From Dactylonectria macrodidyma (Eukaryota > Ascomycota > Sordariomycetes > Hypocreales > Nectriaceae): a DNA stretch of 64,000 nt. Every line of letters starts with the position of its first letter. Positions within the stretch are counted from its first letter, which is position 1. This document shows, piece by piece, positions 45,612 to 57,189 of this stretch. The stretch covers positions 3,224,001 to 3,288,000 of the forward strand of contig JAGMUV010000001.1 of NCBI GenBank assembly GCA_020744425.1. The letters are read 5' to 3'. The notes under the pieces are model-generated. The model ran no database searches and was not told the origin of the DNA. It saw nothing but the letters and a program-made list of their open reading frames with translations. A program made the translations under genes and the position numbers.

Positions 45612-46765
45612 TACTTAATAAGCCTTTTATTTATATTTACTTTTTATAAAAGAGAATTTATTATAAAGTAATTAAACTTAGTTAATAAATAACTTTTTAT
45701 TTAAATAATAATATTAAAAATAAGTTTTATTAATAATATTTATTATTTAATTTTCAATTTTTTTCACTTTTTTATATTATATTAATATAGCTTATTATAA
45801 TATTTATAATTAGCTTATAATATATTATACATTTAAAAACCTTTCTTTATTAACTTATTAATATTTTAAGCTTAAATAGTTATATTATTCTCTTTTTAAA
45901 AGATTAAGTCTTTATTATTTATATAGATTGTAATTATATTAGCATTTTAAATTAATGTTAATAAAATATTAATAAACATTTTATAATTACTTAATATATC
46001 TTTCTTATAAAACTTTTTAATATCTAAGAATTAGTATTTTAATACTAACTTTAACTCCTTAATTTTTATAAAATTAAAAAAGTCTTAAAAGTCTTCTCTT
46101 TTAGCTTTTATCTTTAGAGTTTTAAACTAAGTAATTTAGTCTTTTTTAATAATTAAACTAATATTTAACCTAATTAATATAGTTTTTAATAAGTATTTAA
46201 TAAATATTTATTTATAATCTATACTTAATTTAATAATTAATTATATAGTAAATAGTATATAAGACTCTTAATTATTAAAAAGCTAGTATAGTATTTAGAA
46301 GATCCTTTTTTATATATACATTATGTACATATAAAGTTAGGAAGGATCTTAGCTATAATTACTTAATTAAGACTAAAGTAGGAGCTTAAGGCATCTATAC
46401 TAATAGCTAGTTATAACTGCCTTCTTATTTAGGCAATACTTAGTAATAGCTCAGCGACCTATTAGCCGCGCCCCGGATGTCATTATGTAACCCCCTGATC
46501 TGATACTTTATACATGATCCAATCTCATAGTAATTCTGCACCTATGATGCCTTAGACACCGGTATTACTGATGTGGATAACATCCTGCAGGGAGTTGTTA
46601 AGTGAAGGCCTCTAGACCGTTGGTATAGCCACTCGTCGCCTTTAAGGTAATCCGTCAGCTAAATTGCCACCTCTGTTGTCTGGAATTCCCCTGTATACAA
46701 AGAAGAAAAAATCCCCTCTCTTTTGTCTGTGCGATAAAATCAAGGACGGGTGGGCTACTTATGGC
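45612..46765. other. RIP-rich DNA then gene-proximal unique DNA
   Basis: AT-rich to about 46,370, with no readable domain; normal composition afterwards with no ORF of note. It contains the 3' flank of the following minus-strand gene. Confidence 0.45.
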
Positions 46766-48115
46766 CTAAGCGACGCCCTCATGGGAACTCAGGGAAGCTT
46801 CGTCTCCTTCTCTTGACGGTAGGGGATGCGAATTCGCAGTTGAGTAAATTGTTTGTAGTGGTCTCGCATTGCACGAGCTGGAACTACTTCCAAAGACTCT
46901 TGGGAAGTATCTCCGGAGGAAGGGCTTTGCAAAAGGCATACAGGCGCATACAATAGCAATATGCACTTCAAACGACCTAGAGGCGCGACGTCAGAGAGCA
47001 CGTAGTAAATGATACTGTGTCCTGACCCCAATATAGCGGTGGGAATAATTTCCCACGTAATATCCGTGGACTGAAGCAAGTCGACTGTCGTCTTTGCTTT
47101 GATGAGACTGATGATCAAGATACTGTTATGTGTATTAGTGCGAGGGGATTCTTCGGCCGTGAGAACGTACAAGCCTCCTGTCATCATCACTATCATGACG
47201 CCAATCTTTTGCGGCATAGGGAGTACTAGTCCATGCAGGATGAAAAATGGAAGAAGGAGAATTACTGCATCAGTGACAGAATTCATGACCGCGTTAAAAA
47301 CACTTAACTTCACCCAGTCGATACAAACGCCGTCGGTAATAGTAAGGTCCCAGTATTTCTCGAGTGGCTGGCAGGCATAGACCCATTCGAATGATGATAT
47401 AATACTGTAAACGATAGTAAGTACCATAACAGAGCTAATTACCGCTCTGAGTTTGCCCGGCAGTATGAATCGGAGGTAGAAGGCCAAGATGGAGAGCTTG
47501 GTCAACATGATTGACATTCCGTAGAATACTCCGTTAATCGCACCAATCTTGGACGAACCATATATCAGCAACAGAGACAACTGAAGTAGATAGACGAAGG
47601 GCACTGGGGTCCTTACTTTGAGGCAGTTAACGTTAAATACTGAAAATGGGATATCCCATAAATGACGCCCAAAGCCATACTGTGTTGCTATGAAGGGTTA
47701 AGCTAAAAAGCCAAATAAACTTACTATGAAGAAAGCTTACTAAAAAATAGGGTTATAGAGAAAATTAGGGCAAAAATCTAAACACGAACCGAAGTTATAA
47801 CCCCAGTTCAAACATTAACTGCATTCTGGCAGACCAACCCATGAAATCGCTAATAGATCTGTAATATTAATACTAAAATCCTGGATTGAAGAGCAAAAAA
47901 TACTTACAGTCTGTCATTCCTCGCTGATGTGTAATGAACCAAGCCGTATAAAGCCGCATGAACACGGAGACCGTTGAGATGATTGCAAGAACGATGTTAG
48001 GAATGATGATGGCATACGCCTTATTTGGTGGGTTCTCAAAGTCTGGCGTTACGCCTGGCGGAGGTGGCGAAGCGCCGACGATTGTATCTCGCCGCCAGAG
48101 TAGTAAAGTAGCCAT
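46766..48115 (-). pseudogene. PTH11-like 7TM (fungal rhodopsin family) gene with one stop
   Basis: Exons 48,115-47,908, 47,849-47,790, 47,687-47,027 and 46,976-46,766 total 380 codons. Exon 1 gives PPPPGVTPDFENPPNKAY and TM1 IIIPNIVLAIISTVSVFMRL. Exon 2 gives SISWVGL...CLNWGYNF. Exon 3 gives TQYGFGRHLWDIPFSVFN, YGMSIMLTKLSILAFYLRF, CQPLEKYWDLT, CIDWVKLSVFNAVMNSVTDA and MPQKIGVMIVMMTGG. Exon 4 gives EVHIAIVCACMPFAKPFLRR and a Ser-rich tail. These are the standard blocks of the integral membrane family related to PTH11 receptors, acting at the plasma membrane in signalling. Exon 2 contains an in-frame TAA at 47,815-47,817, explained by CAA to TAA. Unless exon 2 is spliced otherwise, the gene is broken. 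Confidence 0.75.
46977..47026 (-). other. Third intron of the 7TM gene (50 bp)
   Basis: Donor GTCAGG, branch CTCTGAC, acceptor CTCTAG, phase 2. Skipping it would replace the conserved last TM and IVCACMPF motif with unrelated sequence. Confidence 0.7.
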
Positions 48116-48717
48116 TGGCTGACTCGAAGAGGGTTCAAAATACGGGCTCGGGTAACTTTCAGTGGGATGAGGCGAATAAAATAAAGACAATTCCCGCCTC
48201 GCCAAGTGCGCCGACATCTAGATGTATTACGGTCTCTGTGCTTCGCTCTAGGCGAATTCGGGGGCGATGGCACTCCTCCATCAAGTGGTATGGCAATTCG
48301 AATGGCACATCTTAGTTATATACCGTCAACCCCGTCACGTTATACAGTGTTTACAACACCGACCCAACTGTTTGGCGTAGGCGGAATCAGGAAGCACATG
48401 TCTGATGTCGCAGTCGCGAGTCATGTCATGCACTGAATCAATAGCAGCGTTAAGCCAGTTTTGCTGTGGCTTGCATAGGCTCTATGTCTAGCCGCTTTGG
48501 ATGTCACGAATATTGGGGACCAAATTATTGCACCCCTCGTCACCCCCTCATTCATAACGCCACAGTGTGACAGTATGAGCTCAGGTTTTAAACACGCCTA
48601 CGCCACCAATACAACCTCAGTCAATTTCTTGTTTATATTGCTTTTTATTATCATTGTCATCATTAGGGGCTTTTCCCCCTGATCTTTTGAGGGTTTTGAC
48701 CGCCGTGGTGGCTAATG
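48116..48717. other. Upstream region of the 7TM gene
   Basis: An upstream in-frame ATG at 48,217 would add 34 residues, less likely than the start at 48,115 because homologs begin shortly before the PPPPG motif. No other gene seen. The stretch ends at a truncated zinc-cluster relic. Confidence 0.4.
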
Positions 48718-49201
48718 CTATTCCAAATCTGCTGCCACAGGGCTCCTTGGCCAACAAACATGTTTTCCAATGCGGCTAGAGTCGAGATGTGAGATTGTCA
48801 CGTTGAACAAGTGAGGTGTGAGGTTGACAGTGGGAAGCCAGAGAGACTCACCTACTCGTTCGTTCAAGCTCTCGATGGCGCCAGTGCGCATCCCAGGCTT
48901 CGACTTCTCCTGGTCATACACACAATCGATTCCTGCCAATCAAGGGTCACTGGTTGCGCCTGGAGATTAGAAAAAGAGACATATGCAAACCTAGCTTCAA
49001 GCAGCTGGAGCACGGCTGGTCCCTCGAGCACTTTGCTTTTCGGCGTGACACGAGTGGTATGATGGGTCGGCGGCCTCTTCCTTGTCCGCGAGCCTGCCGC
49101 TTCGGCTGAGACCCGTCGTGAGCGGCATTCTCGGCGGCCAGCGGTCCGTCTTCAGTGTGTCCACCGTGAGATGGAGTCTCCATGATGGGGGCAAGTTTCA
49201 A
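48718..49201 (-). pseudogene. Zn2Cys6 transcription-factor relic, N-terminal only
   Basis: The minus strand reads RRKAKCSRDQPCSSCLKL, then after a short intron (GTTTGC...CTCCAG) IDCVYDQEKSKPGMRTGAIE and SLNERV, the classic second half of a zinc cluster plus its linker. The first Cys pair is damaged: the second Cys codon TGT is readable only in the next frame, one base being lost between it and RRKAKC, and the first reads TAC where TGC is expected. The activation domain is absent: sequence after ESLNERVGESLW turns into unrelated DNA by 48,718. A truncated, frameshifted gene. Confidence 0.65.
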
Positions 49202-50056
49202 AGGCGCGAGATTTGGAACGGACTGATAAGCTTGGTGCCGTCATGGAGGAGAGAGAGATAAAAACGCGGTCGCGAAAGAGTGGCTTTCTGCGGGGTCTCA
49301 TGGGGTCTTCTCTCATACTACTGCGTACTATGAGACAACTACGGAGGAAGAGCTCAAAAGTCCTTGCCGCGCTAAAATCAAGAAGAAGCAAAAACGTCCC
49401 CAAAACTGGGCAAGGGTGAGGATCGTGGAAACAGCACAGAAGACGAGCTTCCTAGTAGGGGATCTAGGTACAAGAGTTCGCTTCACAGCCAAAAGCGGGT
49501 GAAAAACTTAGCCAGTGGAAAGCGCACATTCTGCATGATCAGTATCTTGCGTCTCCCAAATATGTAACTCAAAGTAGTTCTAGGTAAATAACGACATACA
49601 CAGCCCCACCTACATCGTACAGTGCAAGGCTGGCGACAAGTATAAAATACGTTGCTCTAGGTACGTGCATACTCCATCGCTGAACGGCCATTGCGCGCTC
49701 CATCTCCACCGTACATAACTTCACCTCGCCCTGCAAGTCTAACTGCCTCCACTTCGCCTGCTCGATCCCCTGCTTTAGCGCTTCTGGTGTCTCTGGTTGA
49801 AGTCCCCCCCCGGTAATTGAGCTACTGAGGGTGATACTTCCTGCGGGTATTTGATAGTGTCATCTTCTCGTCTCCTCGCCGCCTGACTCCGACTTACAGA
49901 ACCGAAACCGTTGCCATAGCGCACTGAAGAACAGCCGCCGGTTGCCTTCCTTCCGCATTGGGGAGAAGAAAAGAAACAGAGACACACACAAAACAAATAA
50001 ACATACGAAAAAATCGAAGGGCTGGTTGCCAAGTTGCTTCGCGATGGAGCCTGATG
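49202..50056. other. Intergenic DNA between zinc-cluster relic and WSC gene
   Basis: Short overlapping frames on both strands, no domain. It contains the 3' flank of the WSC gene. Confidence 0.45.
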
Positions 50057-50821
50057 TCAGGGCAATTGTGACACTTGTGCATCATCTAGCTCTGCCCTAA
50101 AAGAATGGCTTTGGACCTCTGTTAGCTGGGCGTCTGCTGCATCCCTCGGTTTCCTCTTGATTTGGAAGGTCGGAGGTTCTTCTAGAGTTAGCTGCGACCT
50201 GTTCTCTCTTTTGCGACGGCACCATAGTACGAAGATGCAAAGAAGGGCCATGCCCAGTACGCCTGCAACCACAGCTACCCCAATCAATGCTGATGTGTTT
50301 TGCGAAGTAGAGCTAGATGAAACCGAAGAGGCGGAAGTTCGAGTCGTGTCCGTCTTCACACCACTTACAGAAGAGGAGGCTGTTGAAGAGGCTGAAGCCG
50401 GTCGAGGAAAGACACCGGAGGGTGTGAAGCCAGATCTCACGCGATAGACCTGGATCGCCCAAAAACCTCCGCATAACTGGTTCTTGCTAGAGTCAGAGCA
50501 GGTATATAAGCAGCCTCCGCCTTTGACACTGTCAAGATCCCGAGTGGGATCATCTCCACAGAAACACTGGTCGCCAGCTTGAACTCCAAGATACTTGTAG
50601 TATCGGTCCGAGGTGATCCAATCGCTGCAATAGTGTGCGCATTTCTCGACTGACATTTCCATGTCGGTTTGAAAGGCTCTGTTGAGGAGCCGGTTCTTCT
50701 CATCATTGTAGCAGCCCAGATATTCATATCCGGGCAAAGTAGCTACAGTAGGCGAGGCGGAGGAGATGGAGGCGGGGCCGATGCCGCCGCAGCATTTGGT
50801 CTGGCGTGATGAGAGCTCCAT
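50057..50821 (-). CDS. WSC-domain membrane protein, 254 aa
   Basis: Residues about 30-125 form a WSC domain: GYEYLGCYND, CAHYCSDW, YKYLGVQAGDQCFCGDD, GGCLYTCSDSSKNQLCGG and FWAIQVYRV, with the expected cysteines. A Ser/Thr-rich stalk (about 135-180) suits O-mannosylation, then a membrane segment ALIGVAVVAGVLGMALLCIF, a basic stop-transfer WCRRKREN and a cytoplasmic tail. This is the plan of cell-wall integrity sensors of the Wsc type or secreted-domain WSC proteins at the plasma membrane. The odd point is the N-terminus MELSSRQTKCCGG, which is no signal peptide, so the true start may lie in an unseen upstream exon or the gene may have lost it. Single exon otherwise intact. Confidence 0.8.
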   Translation of the reverse strand: MELSSRQTKCCGGIGPASISSASPTVATLPGYEYLGCYNDEKNRLLNRAFQTDMEMSVEKCAHYCSDWITSDRYYKYLGVQAGDQCFCGDDPTRDLDSVKGGGCLYTCSDSSKNQLCGGFWAIQVYRVRSGFTPSGVFPRPASASSTASSSVSGVKTDTTRTSASSVSSSSTSQNTSALIGVAVVAGVLGMALLCIFVLWCRRKRENRSQLTLEEPPTFQIKRKPRDAADAQLTEVQSHSFRAELDDAQVSQLP

Positions 50822-51195
50822 TTATCGGGCCAGATAGAAGATATATCTCGGATCCACAGGATTTCATAAAGACCGGTGTTAAGAGAATGAAATACTTTGT
50901 GATGGTGGCAAACTCTCACGTCACATGAAAGGCAGCATCCCGCACTCTCATTGGGTCGGAGTCTGACTTCTCAAGACCGCGGAACTTGCCGTAACTTCCT
51001 CGTTTCCCGTAGGCTGGTGGGCTTTGAGCATGTGACTCTAGTGAAAAAGCTTCCTGACGCTTTCAAATCCAAACGGACGGAGCATATCCGAGTTCTCAAT
51101 ATATTATCATTGTAGCTCTTAGCGTGGTCAGTGGATCACCAAGATCCGCTGCCTATCGCCAAACCATCCGACGCCAGGGTGGCGAACGGAGTTTG
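50822..51195. other. Upstream region of the WSC gene
   Basis: Normal composition. I searched by eye for an exon encoding a signal peptide on the minus strand and found none. Confidence 0.4.
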
Positions 51196-51230
51196 TTATG
51201 TGCTTCCTCCGTATAAGAGGAAGCACATAA
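51196..51230. repeat. Perfect 14-bp inverted repeat with 7-base loop
   Basis: TTATGTGCTTCCTC, loop CGTATAA, GAGGAAGCACATAA. It could form a stable hairpin in RNA or DNA. It lies in a 440-bp stretch open on both strands. Function unknown; no U tract follows. Confidence 0.8.
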
Positions 51231-51296
51231 ACTTTGTTGAGCATGTCTGGTCGCCATGTCGTCGTCTGGTCCTTGTCCATGTGCATAGTAGGTCGT

Positions 51297-51310
51297 GGGT
51301 TCAAAACCCC
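51297..51310 (+). other. tRNA-like B-box (GGGTTCAAAACCCC)
   Basis: The motif matches the T-arm of tRNAs (GGTTCRANYCC). No complete cloverleaf surrounds it, and the only A-box-like TGGTCAGTGG lies about 170 bases upstream. It may be a tRNA-derived SINE fragment or chance. Confidence 0.25.
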
Positions 51311-51702
51311 GCCGGAGCCGACTTCCATTTTTCGGAAGAGACCCCCGCCTTGGGTTACAGGCGGCCCAACGGTCACATACCGTGCCCGCACGTGATTATT
51401 CACACCCAGCGTGAGCCACAGTATAATGAGGCGCGGCCGCAAACTGGGAACCCGCCCCACCACATAGAGGTCGCTGCGGCGCAAATCTCCTCGTCCAACG
51501 CTTTGCCCAACGGTGGTCCTAATGAACAATTTTATGTTGCATTTCAATTTATCTCTTTATGCACAGAATGATCAGGACTTGGCCTCTGATGGCCCTCTAT
51601 TGACAACCATGGCCCATATCGTCTGCTGTTGCGCCACAGCTTGATCCCTCAATCCCAGTTGTAGAAGAGAAGACACCAAATTATCATGCTAATTGATTCT
51701 GC

Positions 51703-51780
51703 CCTATTCACCTTGGCCAAGTCCTCAACGGAAGATATAAAGTTGCTACAAAGCTAGGCTACGGTGCCAACTCAACTGTA
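51703..51780 (+). pseudogene. Fragment of an SRPK-type protein kinase
   Basis: The frame reads PIHLGQVLNGRYKVATKLGY then GANSTV, matching the start of fungal SRPK-like kinases ('HPVHLGD-x-F-NGRY-x-V-x-x-KLG-x-G-x-x-STVWLARD'). After STV the match stops (VECERGANQC) and a stop codon follows within 20 codons. No catalytic HRD or DFG is seen. A short remnant. Confidence 0.6.
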
Positions 51781-53160
51781 GAGTGCGAACGAGGCGCGAA
51801 TCAATGTCGATATCAACCCCCCCATCATCTATAGGAAGCCATCAGTATCCGTTCTTTCTTTCGCCGCCAAAGATCTTCGTCGAATCTACCTGTTGCACGA
51901 GTCGAGCCATGAAGAGCTGCACCGCTTGCTATGCCTGGGTAAATTGGCGGCGGGTCATGACGCCCCATTTCGGTATGGAACGGGGCCGTCATGTCGTGAC
52001 TGTTTTTTGTTGACACAGATTAAAATCCTCGGGGACTTTGGTGGAGTAGGTTTGGGGTACGGATGAGCCGAGTCAGGTGGGATTCAGGCAACTTGGCTTT
52101 GTAATGGTATTTCGATCCATCGCCGCTGCCAAGGTAGAGAATATCGCATCAATTGGAGGTGTACGAGGAAACTCTTGGTCAAATATTCCAAGAGGCGGCG
52201 GCATGGAGTGGGTATTTGCCGAGACCTATCTGAAACACTCATTCAACGAAGAAAACAAGGGCTGTGAGTCCCCCGAGCCCTATTCGCACCAAGGCTTTGA
52301 ACTAAGTCATAACCCCTGATTGCATGAAATCTCCCGGTTCGGACTGTTCTAGGTGGCCGTCTTTTGGTGATTCAGGAGTCGTTGAACCCCAGGTTTCTTT
52401 GCCACCTAGTGGCTGATATCAGCGGAAGTTATGAACTCCTCTTTGGACTACATTGGTAGCAGGGGTTGGTATTTTACTTGAACCGCATGTCGAATGCATT
52501 AATGATACAATCCTAGTGCCATATCTGGATCCTCTCATGCAGGGCTTGTAGCCCTTTTGGTATGGCCAAGTTTGGCTCCGAGGTGAGAGTCCGAACCCGC
52601 GGTTAGGGGAGCGGACAAACCCGCCGCGGACGCCACCTAAACTCGTCTCTATACACTGTTCCTTTTAGCGGCGGAGGCTTGTCGTGACGGTGTCCCTCAG
52701 TACGCGGGATTGATGCGCTGCTTCCGAGACATCACATGCTGCCAATCGCCGGATCTCAGAAACCGTGTCCGAAACTCGGCTACACTCCAGTGATCAGTAA
52801 TGACTAGTCCGTGAACCCGCCCGTTAATTTCCTCTCGGCCTGTGTTATGCCGGCGGCAGGTAACCAGCGGTACCGAGAGCCCCTGGTGGAAGAAACCGAA
52901 CCCGCGGTCCTCAGGTTCACCCCACAATGCCCACTGGAAGAAAGACCGGCCAGTATCCAGTCCGTGTGGCCCTTTGCTGAAGTTTCGGGCCTAGTGGCGT
53001 CGCCTATATGCGAACTACGTCTTGCGCGTCGCTCGAGGAGAGAAGACGGACTCCAGAGGAGGCTGACCCTTCCAAATTCGTTCTCGGCACCCCCGCCACT
53101 CAGCCGACAGAACCGAAGATTATGTCATTGCCTGGGTTAGAAGTCTTGAGAATGTGGACC
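51781..53160. other. Intergenic DNA upstream of the glycoside hydrolase
   Basis: No gene is recognised; the frames at 51.78, 52.08, 52.70 and 52.81 kb have no family. Two copies of CGAACCCGCGG (about 52,593 and 52,883) recur elsewhere in the region. A CGG-N-CGG arrangement near 52,600-52,615 could bind zinc-cluster regulators. Confidence 0.4.
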
Positions 53161-53168
53161 TATAAATA
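53161..53168 (+). promoter_or_regulatory. TATA box of the glycoside hydrolase gene
   Basis: TATAAATA, 88 bases before the ATG at 53,256, in a CT-rich leader (CACTCCTCG, CTCTCCCTCC) typical of fungal transcription starts. Confidence 0.6.
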
Positions 53169-53255
53169 CATCATCACCTGCCACTCCTCGATGATGTTGC
53201 ACTTTGACATGCCCCAGTCGCCTTACCCTTCATCAAAAGCTCTCCCTCCTGCGCC

Positions 53256-56200
53256 ATGAGCTCCAGATTTTATACTTTGTCATTGCTATTATGCAGTGCC
53301 ACAACGGCGGTCCTGTGTAATGTTTTAAACGATTTTAGTTCTCCTCCCGCTGAATATCGCCCCAAGTTCCGATATTGGTGCGTTCGTTCCACCAGAAGCT
53401 TTGCCAGCCCGGTAACCTAGACTCTAACGTCCCTCCCATGACAGGTTCCCCGATGCCGAGGTTGATGTTAATGCCGTGGTTCGGGATGTTGGCGAGATCG
53501 CAGCCGTCGGCAGCGGTGGTCTTGAGTTTCTCCCGTACTACCAGTATCGTTCGCCCTCAGCAAACTGGTCACAGTATAGCTACGGTTCCGATGCCTCCCG
53601 TGCTGTGCTGAGAGCCGCCATGGAGGCCGTCGACAAGCATGACATTCTGTTTGACTTCGCCATTGGCGCGAATCAAGGCCAAGGTGTGCCTGCGAAGCCG
53701 GAGAGCGTGGGCTTGTCTCTAGAGCTGGTTCGACAGCCCCTTTTCTCGTTGTCTCATCCTCGAGTACACGTCAGCTTACTTTGAATACCAGGCATATGCC
53801 AACGTCACAGTCGAGCCCGGTCAAGCCTTCAACGGGACGCTTCCTCAATCGACACAGCCGCACGACCCAGCTTTGGCCTTTTTCATGCATTCCTTGGAAG
53901 AGTTTGGTCAACAAAACCTGTCTGCGGTCCTAGCGGTGGAGACCATTGACGACCCGACGTCCACGGCTGGTGTCGTCACAATTGGGCGTGTTATCGATCT
54001 ATCAAATGAAGTGGACTTCAAATCAAGATATCTTTCGTGGACACCCCCAGACGACAAGCAGAAGTGGCGTTTAATGGCATGGTATCAACGATACACTAAC
54101 CAAAGAGCTATTGATCCAGCCCCCAATGCCACCAACATCATACAGAATGGGTCCTGGGTCCTCGACCACTTCAGTGCTGCGGGTGCCGAAAGGCTTACGA
54201 GTTTCTTTGATGATTACCTCGTACCCGAAGAAGAAGACAAAGCCTTGTTGTCACGGGTCGGCAATTACGGTCAGTTTGAGACCTCCAGGGCGAGAAGTCT
54301 CGTCAACTCTCCATGAATCAGACTTGTGTTAATCATTCCTTATAGCATGGCAAGACAGCATGGAGATGCAGTCAGCACTGTGGTGGACACACGGGTTTTC
54401 TGAGCAGTTCCACGCCCTTCGGGGATACGATATCCGCCCATGCCTGCCTTTCCTCATCCGGCGAGATACATTTTGGGCGGCCCAGACTTTGCCTTATGGA
54501 GAGTCCTTTGAGTCTCAAAATTCGACGATCGCTGAGCGCTGTAACGACGATTATCGCATCACTTTGCAGCATGGCTACGAGGAGTATATCAGGGCCAACG
54601 CCGAGTGGGCCAGATCAAAAGGTCTTGAGTACTCCAATCAACCAGCGTACAACCTGCCGCTGAACATGGTATGTGATACTGCTGCAACTGAGTTGCCTGA
54701 ACTATTTTGACAGTTATGTAGCTTGATTCTGTCAGTTTAGTCGATGGACCCGAAGGCGAGTCGTTAGGATTTGACGACAACCCTGATTTGTATCGATACA
54801 TGGCAGGTCCTGCTCATATGGCAGGAAATCCTGTCATCTCCTCAGAATGCGGCGCTGTTCAAGGGGCTGGATACACACAATCTGTCCAAGACCTGCTCTG
54901 GCATGTGCACCGCGGGATGGCGACTGGCATCTTTATGAACGTCTTTCATGGCTATGCATACTCGGGTACATTCTTTAACACCACTTGGCCTGGGTATACT
55001 GTCTTTGCGTATACTTTCACGGATATGTGGGGGCCAAGGCAGCCGGCTTGGAATCATATCAACGACACTATTGCCTATATCTCCAGGAACCAATTTATCA
55101 GCCAGACAGGTACGCCCAAAGTCGACATTGCGTTCTACCAATATGCGGCACCTTTTCGCAAGGTGGTTTACGGAAGCAACAATCTCGAGCACCTCGGATT
55201 TACTTACGACTACCTCGGCCCAAAAAGCCTTTCCCACGATGCTGCCGTGATAGAAGGTGCTTTGCTCGCCCCTGAAGGGCCCTCTTATAAGGCTCTGGTC
55301 TTCGCCAACCAGACCAAGCTCACACTCGATGCGGCGAAGCAAGTCAAGTCCTTCGCTGAGGCCGGTTTTCCTATCTTCATTATCGGGCGGACAGACTTTC
55401 ACAGCGCCGGCATGAAGGCAGATGAGCCCGCTCTCGTATCCAGAACCATGAACGAGGTTCTTGCTCTCAGCAATAGCGTGACGATTCTCGATTCGGTAGA
55501 AGAACTCCCCGCAGCGCTTGCTGCAAAGAACATTCGCCCGAGAGCCGCTATTCCTCACGAGGGCGCTGATTCAAGATGGTACTCTTTCTGGCGCAGCTCG
55601 CCAGATGCCGAATTTATCTTCCTGTATAATGACGGCTCTAGCACCGACACCTTCAATGTTGAGTTTGAGAACGTTGGCGCCTTGGTTCCTTTTATTCTTG
55701 ACGCTTGGACTGGCAATGCCTCGCCTCTCCTACAATACACCGTCAATGACGGGAAATTAGTAGCCCCGATCACACTTGCATCCAACCAGACCACCACCAT
55801 CGCTTTCTTCAAGTATAGCGGGAGGGGATCAAGCGTGTCTGCTCTCCCACGCCCATCGCGCAATGTCGTCACAGCCACTTCAGGCCATGTCAAGGCACTA
55901 GCGTACTCGCGTAGTACCAACAAGGGCAAGATTTTGGCTCATCTCTCTCAAGGCAATTCGACAATTACGCTCTCAAATGGCATCGTCCTTGAGTTCGAAG
56001 CATCCCCCCCGGGCGCCACGTTGCTCAAGTCCTGGGACATCACTGTCAACGACTGGCAAAGTCATAGTGATAGGTACAGCATGAAAACTGTCGTTACGCA
56101 ACACAGCTTCCCTAACAGCTCGCTGGCTCCCTGGAAGGATTTGGACCCGGCAAATCTTGGAGACACAAGTGGAACAGCAGACTACGTTGCGACATTCGAA

Positions 56201-56557
56201 ACCCCGTCGACAGCTTCCAACCAACAACTGGGAGCTCGTTTGCATTTGGGTCCTATCACAGACTCTGTGCGCCTCTGGGTAAATGCAGCCAGAGTTTCCG
56301 CTGATTTAACGAGTGCCGGTGATATCGTGGTCGACATCACGAATGAACTGGCGCCTCCAGGCAAGAATAACGAGATTCGCATAGAAGCAGCTTCTACCTT
56401 GTACAACCGAGTTCGAGCGGAGAAGGATTCAATCTGGACCTTCGGCTCGGCTGCGTCGGTCGCGGCAGGGGCATATTACGAGGCGAATTTGCCTCTCTCT
56501 TATGGACTTGTTGGGCCTGTTTTCATCGAATGGGTACAGTTGGTCAGCGTTGTCTAG
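53256..56557 (+). CDS. Secreted glycoside hydrolase, GH106-like (alpha-L-rhamnosidase type)
   Basis: Five exons (53,256-53,377; 53,445-53,727; 53,792-54,269; 54,346-54,668; 54,722-56,557) encode 1,013 residues. Residues 1-21 (SSRFYTLSLLLCSATTAVL) are a signal peptide. Then come the family blocks PPAEYRPKFRYW-FPDAEVD, VGSGGLEFLPYYQY, ILFDFAIGANQGQGVPA, SMEMQSALWWTHGF, GYDIRPCLPFLI, EYSNQPAYNLPLNM, SLVDGPEGESLGF and GPAHMAGNPVISSECGAVQG. Near residues 910-985 a sugar-binding jelly-roll LHLGPITDSVRLWVNA and VVDITNELAPPGKNNEIRIE closes the protein. Secreted fungal proteins with this plan are placed with GH106 or GH2-like enzymes removing rhamnose from plant polymers; the assignment is by recognition. 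All introns keep frame; no stops. Many N-glycosylation sites (NVT, NGT, NAT, NGS). Confidence 0.88.
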
Positions 56558-57169
56558 GTTATTTCTTATTCTGCCACAAATTCAGTGGTGGCATATTGTA
56601 CTCATAGATTCCAGAGCCAAGGTCAGGGGTTCTTTTGTTGAAAAGGGGCTTTGCAACAGTAGCTGGCAGGACGCCACACTTGTGGCTGGACCTCACTGTT
56701 GGGCAGGAATATTTGAAGGGGCCTCCCTCAAGCAGGTTGAGGGGACCTGAGTTCAGTTTTATCTACACGGGAACCTACGTACTGCAGGAACAGAGCTTGG
56801 TTACTTTTTGAAACACATTCACTCTGCTGTTTTGTTACTACACTCTTGATAGGTGACTGTGCGGGAATGGGCAGAAACGAGACGAGTCAAATGTAAAGCG
56901 AGGGAGCTCATGGGCTTCCGAGGGGTATGAGTTCAGGTTCTTAACTTAACTTTCCATCTCTGCAGTCTTGGCAGCACATCCTTTTGTATGGATGCGAACG
57001 CGAAGCTTTGGCGGGTTCGACTCGGCCGAATCCCATGGTCGTGGTGCGATAGGATGCAGCCAGTTGGCCTTACAGAGCGATGGAAAGCGAGTTTAATGCA
57101 ATTTCATGAAGTTCTTCATGAAGCTTGTTCTCGTCGCTCCCAATGATATGACGAAGAGGGGCGGTGAGA
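56558..57169. other. 3' flank of the glycoside hydrolase gene
   Basis: No gene seen. A CTCAAGCAGGTTGAGGGGAC motif and scattered frames only. Confidence 0.4.
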
Positions 57170-57189
57170 TCCGAAGTAAGACGTGAACC

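Noticed and set aside
51128..51571. 146-codon plus and 139-codon minus frames at 51.13-51.57 kb as genes
   Set aside because: Both strands are open over the same DNA containing a perfect hairpin and a B-box motif; neither product resembles a protein family.
54842..55558. 238-codon minus-strand frame inside the glycoside hydrolase
   Set aside because: Antisense shadow of a well-supported, intact plus-strand exon.
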